Below are positions 27,801-36,795 of a DNA stretch of 64,000 nucleotides, one piece after another. Every line of letters starts with the position of its first letter. The first letter of the stretch is position 1. The stretch is from Leptospira andrefontaineae (GTDB lineage Bacteria > Spirochaetota > Leptospiria > Leptospirales > Leptospiraceae), in contig NZ_RQEY01000005.1 in assembly GCF_004770105.1 (NCBI RefSeq), positions 310,001 through 374,000 on the forward strand. Direction: 5' to 3'. The position numbers were made by a program, and so were the translations under genes. The notes beneath the pieces were generated by a model that was given only the letters and a program-made list of their open reading frames with translations, was not told where the DNA came from and did no database searches.

Positions 27801-29543
27801 GAGTCAAATCAGAATGGAGATATCTTTCAGGAAGATTCTTATAGTTTATTTTTACCTCTTTATTTAAGTATAGGCTCGAAACGTTATTCTTCTTCCGGAG
27901 AGGCTTCGGAATCTAATTTTTATACTTTATTATCTTATTATTCCAATAAGAAGGAACAAAATGGGGAAGAATCGACAACCATTCTGACTCCATTCTATTA
28001 TTCTAATAGATCAAGAGATGCTGGAGTGACTCCGGAGCAAACTACTAAGACTGATTTTTTGCTGGTCCCAGGTTTTTATTGGAAAAGAAGTCCTACAGAG
28101 AGCAAATTCTTTTTGTTAGGTTATTATAGTGAATCTTCTCCAACTGTTTCGAGCGGGAGCTTTTTGGGATTAGTATCATCTTCTCAAGAAAAGAATGGCC
28201 AGGGACAGACATCGAATTCAGTCCGAATTTTTCCATTTTATTCGAATACTGAAACGAATAATCCGAATTTATATAAATTCAGAACAACTTGGGGATTACT
28301 TTATTATTCTGATAGATCGGAATATGAGAATGGTACGTGGAATTCCTATAATTTGAATCCTTTCGGGTCCTTCTCTTCTTCTGGAAATAAAACTGGCAAT
28401 TACAGTAGTTCTCTCTATTTTTTACCGATCCCATTCTTATATACTGAATCAGATAATTCCAATCAGTATATGAAGGAGATAAAAAGAAAGGAGGTCAGCT
28501 TCTTAAAATTGGTAAATTATACAAGTTTGGAAGAGGTAAACAATTCACCGGACAATACTTCCGGGATCGGAAAAACTTTCGAAAAAGAATTTTCTGCCTT
28601 CATTTTATTCTCTAATAAATTCGAAACATGGGAGAAAAAGACGGGCGAAAAATCATACAGGACAAAATCGTATCTCTTCCCTTTATACTGGTATAATGCA
28701 GAAACATATTCAGAGGGCAAAGAGACACATATTAACTTTTTATTAATCTCTGATTTTAAATCCGGAAATTCAGGTTTAGAAAGATTAATTTTTGGTCCTG
28801 CATTCTATGCAAATAATTCCGAAAGATATTTGTATGGTCTTGTTCCTCTCGCTTTCTATCGAAAAAGTAATGAGTCCAAATTTTGGTTCGCACTCGGTCT
28901 TTATAGTTATATAGATAGAGATTGGGACCGTTTCGGATTTGCAGGAATATTTGATTATAATAACGAAGCTGTTTTAAAGAGAAAAAGCCTGAATTTATTT
29001 TTAGGTTTAATCCATACTGAATTACAAGAAGAAAGAACTAGATTCGCAATTTTAGGTGGTTTAGCCTTTGGGATCGAAAAACGTCCTGACTATTTTGATG
29101 CGAATTTGTTGTGGTTACGTTATAGATCTTCTCCAGGAGATACTCTAGCGAATTTCCTTCCGGTCTATTATTATCATTCGGATGCTACAGGAACTGCATC
29201 TTTAATCCCTCCGGTATTAGGATATTTCTCTTCCGAAAAAGACGGAAGATTCGATATGCTTGGTTTAGGATTATTGTATTATAGGAACCAAAAGATCTCC
29301 AAAGAAGAAGATCTGATGCTTGTTGGGCCCGGATTATTCTATTATAGAAAATACCCGAACTCTAATGGCTTGAATGCGATGGGAATTTTGGCTCTCCCTG
29401 GGCTTGGAGGTTTGCTCTGGGATTGGGAATATGAAGAGAAAACAAAGTATAGTCGTTATACGATCCTTTCCTTACTTTATGCAAACGTAACAAATAAAGA
29501 AGGTAAGACTAAGAATAAAATTTTCGGGATTCCGCTCTGGTGA
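24873..29543 (+). CDS. Giant secreted aromatic repeat protein (1556 residues)
   Basis: A single uninterrupted frame of 1556 residues. Residues 1-34 form a signal peptide (hydrophobic ILFFPVLLVCFSF, cleavage near IQAS). The rest is built of about 70 short strand-like units, each with a core such as FFPLFY, FLPFF, IFPFFYR, WLIPLF or LLPLYH, then a polar loop of roughly 10-30 residues rich in Ser, Asn, Gly, Glu and Lys. Alternating aromatic/aliphatic residues with turns suggest beta-strands. An outer membrane or surface beta structure is my inference, as I know no named family. It ends in PLW, an aromatic C-terminus like many outer membrane proteins. Base use matches its neighbours apart from more A+T. 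Confidence 0.85.
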   Translation: MIRNFLKFFYAKIGSVILFFPVLLVCFSFEIQASDYFDTLTSEKKPILGSDKEDKYTFRLPPFASIENWGPHYSLNLLILYTYTDYPKFKQTSFFPLIDHVSAKENESFKSYFFPFYYAKRIQGPQRDSGLNFSLFHYNSYESSGDKFSDSWLSFPSIVPLFGRTRKIYNGKEETFHFAIPFLFFRNRGTGDDWNHFLIFHWGEDKESSYGSILPLLYWGKGANRSHFSFFPLFYFDSEKANTKEEESHLTFLPFFSYNSKKAGKEGNFLTPLFGRFWWDDQDRGPEGTLTKTDYYLFLFINRHYKGGTLRSYKAMFPILFSREWSDSNNETQTNVLLIGGWGSDSKGDYSYSYLFPFMFHTKEGSFGLFPAYFNIGQLKFGLLPIPFYYSKGSSTDFYILNTYYTSNAWRSKFVFFPLFYRSKNESGSRTIFPFFYRNTDGNSSQNYFINTYLSWDKKGEFNQGIFFPLWFYKSQEYFHFLPFFAKGNQPGNEYTWLIPLFTYWDKDRTWIGPYYSRKNESGDKFEKLVIFPFFQWNNTSEYKELTTPISYQKEYKTKFENYSLVGLYEKYDTDQESRRRVYPFYFSNNTNEYSYWNVLGLVGRGFDKAGDSRYTYAFPFYFYKRDSFRLVLPFYFRFGKDYDIYTHFGIFHYWNRSEEKDNTWIWPLLWFSNVDKVRKEEFSTWFPLYWNWNNSRSKGDMFLPLWLNYYEADKTLELKLAYSSSKTLGSFSGTAGVGTTEKDYYLDADVSLFYSLFSISTRTSINKEELQFWKENHPAELSTSDAPVQNISAKNSGEEKEGLGQYNRLTREKVRSFWGVSALFGIFSYEKGDDKRHFRLLPLSWFSWSEKTADKVYAAPLFFSSKIGDESYFVLFPIYGRQEQKENFQESYLLFGFLRGKQGELRDYSILWPITRLYFSSDAWGFRVFPLVAHDQSKDFSRTISPFYYRKRIVEGNLTSRSFHSLLLPLYHSGSESNQNGDIFQEDSYSLFLPLYLSIGSKRYSSSGEASESNFYTLLSYYSNKKEQNGEESTTILTPFYYSNRSRDAGVTPEQTTKTDFLLVPGFYWKRSPTESKFFLLGYYSESSPTVSSGSFLGLVSSSQEKNGQGQTSNSVRIFPFYSNTETNNPNLYKFRTTWGLLYYSDRSEYENGTWNSYNLNPFGSFSSSGNKTGNYSSSLYFLPIPFLYTESDNSNQYMKEIKRKEVSFLKLVNYTSLEEVNNSPDNTSGIGKTFEKEFSAFILFSNKFETWEKKTGEKSYRTKSYLFPLYWYNAETYSEGKETHINFLLISDFKSGNSGLERLIFGPAFYANNSERYLYGLVPLAFYRKSNESKFWFALGLYSYIDRDWDRFGFAGIFDYNNEAVLKRKSLNLFLGLIHTELQEERTRFAILGGLAFGIEKRPDYFDANLLWLRYRSSPGDTLANFLPVYYYHSDATGTASLIPPVLGYFSSEKDGRFDMLGLGLLYYRNQKISKEEDLMLVGPGLFYYRKYPNSNGLNAMGILALPGLGGLLWDWEYEEKTKYSRYTILSLLYANVTNKEGKTKNKIFGIPLW

Positions 29544-29550
29544 TAAATAA

Positions 29551-29581
29551 AAAAAGCCGAGGATTTCTCCTCGGCTTTTAA
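29551..29581. terminator. Bidirectional intrinsic terminator
   Basis: AAAAAGCCGAGGA and TCCTCGGCTTTTA pair around a 3-4 nt loop. It lies between the convergent giant repeat gene and groEL and can end both transcripts. Confidence 0.92.
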
Positions 29582-29604
29582 CTTTCCGAAAGGAAGAGCG
29601 GGCA

Positions 29605-31260
<1,656 letters not shown>

Positions 31261-31263
31261 CTA

Positions 31264-31551
31264 TTACTTTTTCACGATGGCAAGAATGTCGCTTTCGCGA
31301 ATGATTAAGTATTCTTTACCTTCGGATTTAATTTCAGTTCCGGAATATTTGCCGTATAGAACGACGTCGCCGGCTTTAACTTCTAGTGGTATAAGCTTTC
31401 CGTCTTCATAACGTCCGCTTCCTACTTCTACAACTTTTCCCTCTTGCGGTTTTTCTTTAGCCGTATCAGGAACGAAGATGCTGCCGATTTTTTCTTCAGC
31501 TTCTTGTTTAGGCTCGACCAAAACACGGTCACCTAGCGGTTTAATCGCCAT
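31264..31551 (-). CDS. groES: Co-chaperonin GroES (Hsp10)
   Basis: This 95-residue cap protein for GroEL begins [12 protein letters not shown], has the mobile loop [17 protein letters not shown] and the conserved [18 protein letters not shown]. It is full length. GGAGAAAGTC precedes the ATG. Two CIRCE operators lie between its start and about 105 nt upstream, so it is expected to be repressed by HrcA at normal temperature. Confidence 0.98.
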   Translation of the reverse strand: MAIKPLGDRVLVEPKQEAEEKIGSIFVPDTAKEKPQEGKVVEVGSGRYEDGKLIPLEVKAGDVVLYGKYSGTEIKSEGKEYLIIRESDILAIVKK

Positions 31552-31563
31552 GACTTTCTCCTT

Positions 31564-31590
31564 TTAGCACTTGAAATAAATGAGTGCTTG
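31564..31590 (-). promoter_or_regulatory. CIRCE operator, proximal copy
   Basis: TTAGCACTT, nine nt, then GAGTGCTTG. This differs from the classic CIRCE inverted repeat only in the last two bases of the right arm. It begins 13 nt before the groES start codon on the coding strand, just ahead of the ribosome site. HrcA is the known binder of this element. Confidence 0.85.
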
Positions 31591-31629
31591 AATATAAATT
31601 CCAGGAAATCCGAAACTGGGGTAGGCGGT

Positions 31630-31656
31630 CAAGCACTTTAGGCGATAGAGTGCTAA
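31630..31656 (-). promoter_or_regulatory. CIRCE operator, distal copy
   Basis: CAAGCACTT, nine nt, then GAGTGCTAA: a second CIRCE with one perfect arm and two changes in the other. It lies 66 bp upstream of the proximal copy, so the groES-groEL promoter has two HrcA sites. Confidence 0.85.
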
Positions 31657-31734
31657 AATATTCGTTAAAATCCGCTTAAACCCTCGAATTTTTCATTTCC
31701 CGTTTTTTGGAAGAATCAGTCTAAGAGCGAATTG

Positions 31735-31785
31735 AGAGACGCAAAGTTATTTTCACACGCGTCTTTGCGCCTCCGCGTGAGAAAA
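31735..31785. repeat. Dispersed intergenic repeat, copy 4
   Basis: GAGACGCAAAG and ATTTTCACACGCG, then TCTTTGCGCCTCCGCGTGAGAAAA, lie between the groES promoter and the photolyase gene. The arms GACGCAAAG and CTTTGCGCC oppose each other and could form a hairpin. The wording matches the other copies. Confidence 0.65.
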
Positions 31786-31803
31786 GAAATAAGGATATAG
31801 TAT

Positions 31804-33315
31804 TTGTTTTCTGAGAAGAATTTAATTCGGGTTCGAGAAGGAAATAAGAAGCCTGTTTTAGAAGATGGAGAATATATTCTGTATTGGATCCGAGCGAATC
31901 GACGATTGGCTTGGAACCATTCTTTGGATTATTCCATCCATCTTGCCAAAAAATTCGGAAAACCATTAGTCATCTTTGAATCGGTTATGATGGAATTCGA
32001 ATGGAGTTCTCCTAGATTCCATCAATTCCTTTTAGAAGGAATTTGTGATACTGTAGAAGATGCTTCTCGCACTGGCTTTACCTATTGGCCTTTCGTTGAA
32101 ACAAAAGAACATTCTCTTTCTGAAATAATTCCTACAGTTTTATCCAAAGCATCCGTAGTGATCACGGATGATTTCCCTTGCTTTTTTCTTCCGGAACATG
32201 CTGAGAAAATTTCTGAGATCCTAAATTGTAAACTATTACTCGTGGATTCTAATTCGATCACTCCACTTGCTTCTTATGAAAAATCATTTGGATACGCCAG
32301 AGTTTTAAGGCCAAAACTTCATGATAGGTTTGTGGAATCTTATGTTCATCGATCCAATCCAAAGCCGAGTTCAAAAGGAATTCCGAGTTCTGAATTTTTA
32401 AAAAAGCCGAAATTTCTATTTTCTGGAAAGAAGGAGGATGTCCCTTCCTATCTCAAAAAAATGAGTTCACAATTTCCGAATATTCTTCCTGTTTCCGGTA
32501 AGATTGGAGGAAGAAAAGAAGGCTTAAAACTTCTTAAAAAATTCCTAAAAGAAGGAGTTCCTTTTTATTCGGAAGAGAGAAGTGAACCAAGACCTCCTGA
32601 AAGAACAAAATCTTCCTATTTATCTCCTTATTTACATTTTGGAATGATCTCGGTAGATGAAATTGTCACTGCGGTCTTGGAGTCTGACCTAAAGGTTGAT
32701 TGGAGCCCGGATGTATTAAATCATTCTTATAGAGGAAAGAACGAAGGTTTTTTTCATCCAAATCCAAATATAAATTCTTTTTTAGATGAACTTCTAACTT
32801 GGAGAGAGCTTGGTTATCTTTTGTTCTATAAAGAGCCAAGTTTTAGAAAGGATCTCTCCATTCTTCCGAATTGGGCAAAACTTTCTTTGGATGCTCACAG
32901 GGAGGATAAAAGAGAATGTCTATATACTAAAGAACAATTTGAGAAGGCGATGACCCATGATCCAATCTGGAATGCAGCCCAGAAGGAATTAATTCTAACT
33001 GGGACTATCCAAAATTATCTGAGAATGCTTTGGGGTAAAAAAGTAATAGAATGGTCCTCTTCACCGGAAGAAGCATTTCGTATATTAGAAGATTTGAATC
33101 ATAAATATGCGTATGATGGAAGGGATCCTAATTCGTATACGGGTATCCTCTGGTGTTTTGGCGCGTTTGACCGACCTTGGTCCCCGGAAAGAGCGGTGCT
33201 CGGAAATATTCGTTATATGTCCTCGGATTCTACTTCTAAAAAATTCAAAATAAAGCCGTACCTGGAATATATCCAATCTCTGGAAGGAATGTCGGAACTA
33301 GGACTTTTTAAATAA
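31804..33315 (+). CDS. Class II deoxyribodipyrimidine photolyase
   Basis: This 503-residue flavoprotein uses light to reverse pyrimidine dimers. The N-terminal photolyase domain begins YILYWIRANRRLAWNHSL, a class II pattern. The FAD-binding half has SYLSPYLHFGMIS, LDELLTWRELGYL, THDPIWNAAQKEL, then NYLRMLWGKKVIEW and YAYDGRDPNSYTGILW, all standard for class II enzymes. Length fits. The start taken is TTG at 31804; no ATG lies close by in frame. It is a single gene downstream of the divergent groES promoter. Confidence 0.93.
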   Translation: MFSEKNLIRVREGNKKPVLEDGEYILYWIRANRRLAWNHSLDYSIHLAKKFGKPLVIFESVMMEFEWSSPRFHQFLLEGICDTVEDASRTGFTYWPFVETKEHSLSEIIPTVLSKASVVITDDFPCFFLPEHAEKISEILNCKLLLVDSNSITPLASYEKSFGYARVLRPKLHDRFVESYVHRSNPKPSSKGIPSSEFLKKPKFLFSGKKEDVPSYLKKMSSQFPNILPVSGKIGGRKEGLKLLKKFLKEGVPFYSEERSEPRPPERTKSSYLSPYLHFGMISVDEIVTAVLESDLKVDWSPDVLNHSYRGKNEGFFHPNPNINSFLDELLTWRELGYLLFYKEPSFRKDLSILPNWAKLSLDAHREDKRECLYTKEQFEKAMTHDPIWNAAQKELILTGTIQNYLRMLWGKKVIEWSSSPEEAFRILEDLNHKYAYDGRDPNSYTGILWCFGAFDRPWSPERAVLGNIRYMSSDSTSKKFKIKPYLEYIQSLEGMSELGLFK

Positions 33316-33394
33316 CAGACGTTATTATAAATGAAAGAGAAGTTGTTGCGGATTCTTTTTCTCTGCCGTATCATGTAGTTCCGGAGGGTCAAAG

Positions 33395-33730
33395 ATGACT
33401 GAAAACAAAAAATACGAAACCCTACAGGAATTCTGGCCATACTACCTAAGAGAACATTCAAACAAGATGAACCGGGTATTCCATTTTATAGGAACCACAT
33501 GTGCTCTGGTATTTATCGTTTCTGCAATCTTCTATCTAAATGCTTGGTATTTACTGGGAGCATTGTTTAGCGGGTACTTTTTTGCATGGGTGGGGCATTT
33601 CTTCTTAGAAAAAAACCGTCCTGCCACATTTATTTATCCGTTCAAATCTTTCATAAGCGATTGGAGAATGTATTTTTGCACAATTACAGGACAGCTCGGT
33701 AAGGAATTGCAAAAAGCTGGAGTGAAGTAA
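33395..33730 (+). CDS. Mpo1-like (DUF962) membrane protein
   Basis: A 111-residue protein with two transmembrane helices and the family signature YLREHSNKMNRVFHFIGT and GHFFLEKNRPATFIYP, then SFISDWRMY. Yeast Mpo1 in this family is an iron dioxygenase that shortens 2-hydroxy fatty acids in alpha-oxidation; the conserved histidines here are kept. Whether this bacterial member does the same is an inference. GGAGGGTCAAAG precedes the ATG. Confidence 0.85.
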   Translation: MTENKKYETLQEFWPYYLREHSNKMNRVFHFIGTTCALVFIVSAIFYLNAWYLLGALFSGYFFAWVGHFFLEKNRPATFIYPFKSFISDWRMYFCTITGQLGKELQKAGVK

Positions 33731-33739
33731 GTTAACTAT

Positions 33740-33789
33740 ATTGCGGAATCGCAGGATGGGAATTTTCACGTTACCTGCGATTTCGTAAT
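33740..33789. terminator. Long imperfect hairpin after Mpo1-like gene
   Basis: ATTGCGGAATCGCAGG at 33740-33755 pairs with CCTGCGATTTCGTAAT at 33774-33789 in 14 of 16 positions. No T-run follows, so it may protect the 3' end or act as a weak terminator. The rest of the 220-bp gap to the Amt gene is A+T-rich and shows nothing else I can name. Confidence 0.5.
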
Positions 33790-33952
33790 CATTACCTCAT
33801 TTGAGGGATATTCCCCGAGCGCCGAAAACAAAATACATTCACTTCGTTTATTAAATCCACGTCATAAATTATTATAAACTAACGTTTTTTTCTTTCTCAA
33901 TCTAAGATTAGTCGATACATATGCTCATTCTTAGAACGAAAAGAGGTTCTCG

Positions 33953-36226
33953 TTGGATCCCGTTCTTCCCGCCGCCAAAGAATTAGCAAAGAATGTAGAC
34001 ACCTTATGGGTGATTTTCGCCTCCGCTCTTGTTTTTTTCATGCAAGCCGGTTTTCTACTTTTAGAATCCGGATTGGTTCGTTCTAAAAATTCAATCAACG
34101 TAGCGATCAAGAATCTACTGGATTACGTAGTCGGAACCATTTGTTTTTTTCTGATGGGTTACGGTTTTATGTATGGAACCAGTGTCGAAGGATGGATCGG
34201 TAATGACCTATTCCTTTTAGAGGGTTTAAATACAGGAAAAGAATTCGCATTCTTTTTGTTCCAGGTTACCTTTATGGGAACTGCAGCTACAATTGTATCC
34301 GGAGCAGTCGCTGAAAGAATAAGATTCCAGGCATATCTAGTCTGTTCTATTTTTGTTTCCTTTTTGATATATCCAATATTCGGACATTGGGCTTGGGGAG
34401 GCGGTTGGCTTTCTAAATCGGGCTTTCACGATTTTGCAGGAAGCTCTGTTGTCCATTCCGTTGGAGCTTGGGTTTCTCTTGCAGGAGTAATCGTTCTAGG
34501 CCCAAGAAAAGACCGTTTTGATTCCGATGGAAAACCAAGGGAATTGTATGGGCATAATCTTCCATTTTCCGTCCTAGGAACTTTCATCTTATGGTTTGGT
34601 TGGTTCGGATTTAACGGAGGAAGTACACTTTCGCTTACGGATGCTGTTCCGAAAATTATAGTAAATACTAGCTTGGCTGCTTGTGCAGGTTGTTCTGCTG
34701 CTATCATATTTGATTATATCACGAAAGGTGTTCCTCATGTAGGAGGAGCGATTAACGGGGTCCTTGCCGGATTAGTCGCGATCACTGCCGGCTGCGATGT
34801 TATTAGTCCTGCATCTTCGTTGCTTGTTGGGTTGATTGCGGGAATTTTAGTTGAGATCGCTGCTTGGATCATGGAGAACATTTTAAAGTTAGACGATGTT
34901 GTAAGTGCGTTTCCTGTTCATGGGGTCGGAGGAATTTGGGGAACTCTCGCTGTAAGTATATTCGCCCAAGACGAAACATTACGTAGTTGGAACCAATGGC
35001 AGGCTCAACTTGTAGGAATAGCTGTTTGCGCGGTTTGGTCCTTCAGCATGGGACTGATCCTGTTTTTCCTAATGAAATTCACCATATCTATTCGGGTTTC
35101 TTCGGAAGAAGAGGAGAGAGGATTGAACGAATCCGAACATGGCGCTAAAACAGTTTGGCTGGATTTGATGAACGCGATGAAATACGTCGCAGATTCCAAG
35201 GACTTGAGAAAAAGAATAGAAGTAGATCCTGGAGTTGAATCCGGAGCAGTTGCTGAATTATTCAATCGTTTGCTTTTGAGCTTAACTCAGATCATAGGAG
35301 TTGTAAAAGAGAATTCGGATAAGATCGAAAACGAATCCGGACTCTTGGAAAATTCCACTCTTGCCATCACCAAAGAGATCGAAAAACAAAAGGAAAGGAC
35401 AGCACTCGTTCGGGAAACTTCCGACTTATTGGAATCTTCCTTAAAGGCGGTTTTGGATTTGGTTCTAGAAGAAAGAAGAAGGTCTTCCGAAATGAGAAGA
35501 ATGTCCGAGGAAATGTCCCAAGGGATGAGGGAATTGCAGACGGATATTTTGACTTCGGGCAAGATAAGCGAGTCCATACAATCCATTGCTTTCACCGGTG
35601 AGAGGACTTTGGAAAGAACAGTGAAAAGTATGCAAGGCCTGAACGGTTCCGCCAAGAAAGTGGAAGAACTTGTAGTAATTCTTCAAAAAATTGCGGAACA
35701 ACTTGGAATGTTGTCGATCAACGCCTCTATCGAATCCGCAAGAGGTGGAGATAAAGGATTTGCAGTTGTTGCGGAACAGATCTCGGTCCTTTCCGAAAAA
35801 ACTGCTTCGAACGCCAAACAGGCAAACAAATATCTGCAAGAGATTTGGGAGACTGTGACCGGTTCCTTACAGTCCTTATCCGAAACAGTCGACTCTTTCA
35901 AATCCATCTTAACCCAGATCCCCGAACTTTCCAAAACTATGAAGTACGCTTTCGATTCCGTTCGCGATTATTCCTCCAGATCGGAAGAATTGGAAACTTC
36001 CATCCAAGGAGTGGCCAATATGAGCGAATCAGTTGCAGGCGATATGGAAAAACGTTATTCGGAATTGAACAAGATGAGGGACTTTTTCTGCGAGATAGAG
36101 AACGGTGCCGTCCGGATCGGATCTCTGTTGGAGGACCTACAGAAGATGAGCCTTATGTTAAGTGGACAAACGATCCGAATGCACCGAGTAGTGGATATAT
36201 TCCAGATCGAACCAAAGATTGGATAG
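33953..36226 (+). CDS. Ammonium transporter fused to chemoreceptor signalling domain
   Basis: A 757-residue fusion. Residues about 15-395 are a complete Amt ammonium channel: FMQAGFLLLESGLVRSKN at the start, the pore histidines in SSVVHSVGAW and FPVHGVGGIWG, and HNLPFSVLGTFILWFGWFGF. About 395-440 is a linker. The remainder is coiled coil with the hairpin tip of methyl-accepting chemotaxis proteins, EQLGMLSINASIESARGGDK then GFAVVAEQI near residues 580-605. This suggests that ammonium passage or binding is reported to the chemotaxis kinase CheA. Amt fusions to kinases are known; a chemoreceptor end is less familiar to me. No HAMP domain is obvious. The start is TTG at 33953 with AGAGG upstream. 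Confidence 0.88.
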   Translation: MDPVLPAAKELAKNVDTLWVIFASALVFFMQAGFLLLESGLVRSKNSINVAIKNLLDYVVGTICFFLMGYGFMYGTSVEGWIGNDLFLLEGLNTGKEFAFFLFQVTFMGTAATIVSGAVAERIRFQAYLVCSIFVSFLIYPIFGHWAWGGGWLSKSGFHDFAGSSVVHSVGAWVSLAGVIVLGPRKDRFDSDGKPRELYGHNLPFSVLGTFILWFGWFGFNGGSTLSLTDAVPKIIVNTSLAACAGCSAAIIFDYITKGVPHVGGAINGVLAGLVAITAGCDVISPASSLLVGLIAGILVEIAAWIMENILKLDDVVSAFPVHGVGGIWGTLAVSIFAQDETLRSWNQWQAQLVGIAVCAVWSFSMGLILFFLMKFTISIRVSSEEEERGLNESEHGAKTVWLDLMNAMKYVADSKDLRKRIEVDPGVESGAVAELFNRLLLSLTQIIGVVKENSDKIENESGLLENSTLAITKEIEKQKERTALVRETSDLLESSLKAVLDLVLEERRRSSEMRRMSEEMSQGMRELQTDILTSGKISESIQSIAFTGERTLERTVKSMQGLNGSAKKVEELVVILQKIAEQLGMLSINASIESARGGDKGFAVVAEQISVLSEKTASNAKQANKYLQEIWETVTGSLQSLSETVDSFKSILTQIPELSKTMKYAFDSVRDYSSRSEELETSIQGVANMSESVAGDMEKRYSELNKMRDFFCEIENGAVRIGSLLEDLQKMSLMLSGQTIRMHRVVDIFQIEPKIG

Positions 36227-36231
36227 AATAC

Positions 36232-36365
36232 TTTCGCACGGAGTTCACTGAGACCACAGAGATGTAAGATAGGATGTTCCCTCGATACGATTCTCTCTTC
36301 GTTCGAATCACTCGGGAACCTACAGTTCTTCTTAACTTTGTGAACTCTGCGTTCTCTGTGCGAAC
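36232..36365. repeat. Dispersed intergenic repeat, copy 5
   Basis: TTTCGCACGGAGTTCACTGAG with ACCACAGAGATG at 36232-36264 opposes AACTTTGTGAACTCTGCG with TTCTCTGTGCGAA at 36336-36364. The arms are inverted and about 70 nt apart, between convergent genes, so it could serve as a bidirectional stem-loop. Confidence 0.7.
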
Positions 36366-36380
36366 AAATCGTTTAATAAT

Positions 36381-36795
36381 TTAAGAACGTATCAACTTTG
36401 GAATATAATATATTGGATAAATGAATAAATAAAGATTCGGTATCCACCAACTGATATTATAGTCGTTACCGATCGCCCAGAAAGAAATTGCCTGTAATCC
36501 GGATGTGAAGGTTAAAGTTAGGGAAAGGATCGCAAATTGTTTCCAATGCGGATTCTCTTGTTTTGAAAGTAGAAGGCTATAAAATCCGGTAAAAGAAATA
36601 AAAAGATCCAAAGGTAAAAAGGACCAATTCCATGCCTGCAAGATCGGATTTTCATAATCTTTAAAAAGATATTCTTTTGGAATCACATGCAATAATGTAA
36701 TCGACCAATACAAAATGAATCCGATATCAGTGATCAGAAATAGAAGATTTAAACCTTTATAATCTTGGATCTTGGATCCTGGATTTCTTGTCCAT
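36381..36795 (-). pseudogene. YvaD-like (DUF5360) membrane protein gene, frameshifted by a heptamer repeat
   Basis: The last 110 codons (36713-36381) encode a four-helix membrane protein with LHVIPKEYLFKDYENPILQA and WNWSFLPLDLFIS, as in YvaD/DUF5360 proteins. The natural start would be ATG at 36795, which overlaps the stop of the cyclase gene as TGATG. From there three 7-nt units (CCAGGAT, CCAAGAT, CCAAGAT at about 36769-36789) lead out of frame to a TAA. Removing one unit joins ATG and the conserved part in a single frame of 135 codons (MDKKSRIQDYKGLNLLF...). It is therefore either a broken gene, a sequencing error, or a phase-variable gene. A TTG at 36713 would give a shortened product lacking most of the first helix. 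Confidence 0.7.
36769..36789 (-). repeat. Three-unit heptanucleotide tandem repeat in a gene start
   Basis: On the coding (minus) strand the units read CCAGGAT, CCAAGAT, CCAAGAT, directly after the first codons of the YvaD-like gene. Seven is not a multiple of three, so gain or loss of one unit shifts the reading frame. Two units give the full-length frame, three do not. Confidence 0.8.

Noticed and set aside
24873..29543. Giant repeat gene as several fused or frameshifted genes
   Set aside because: The frame is open throughout with one signal peptide and the same repeat style from end to end.
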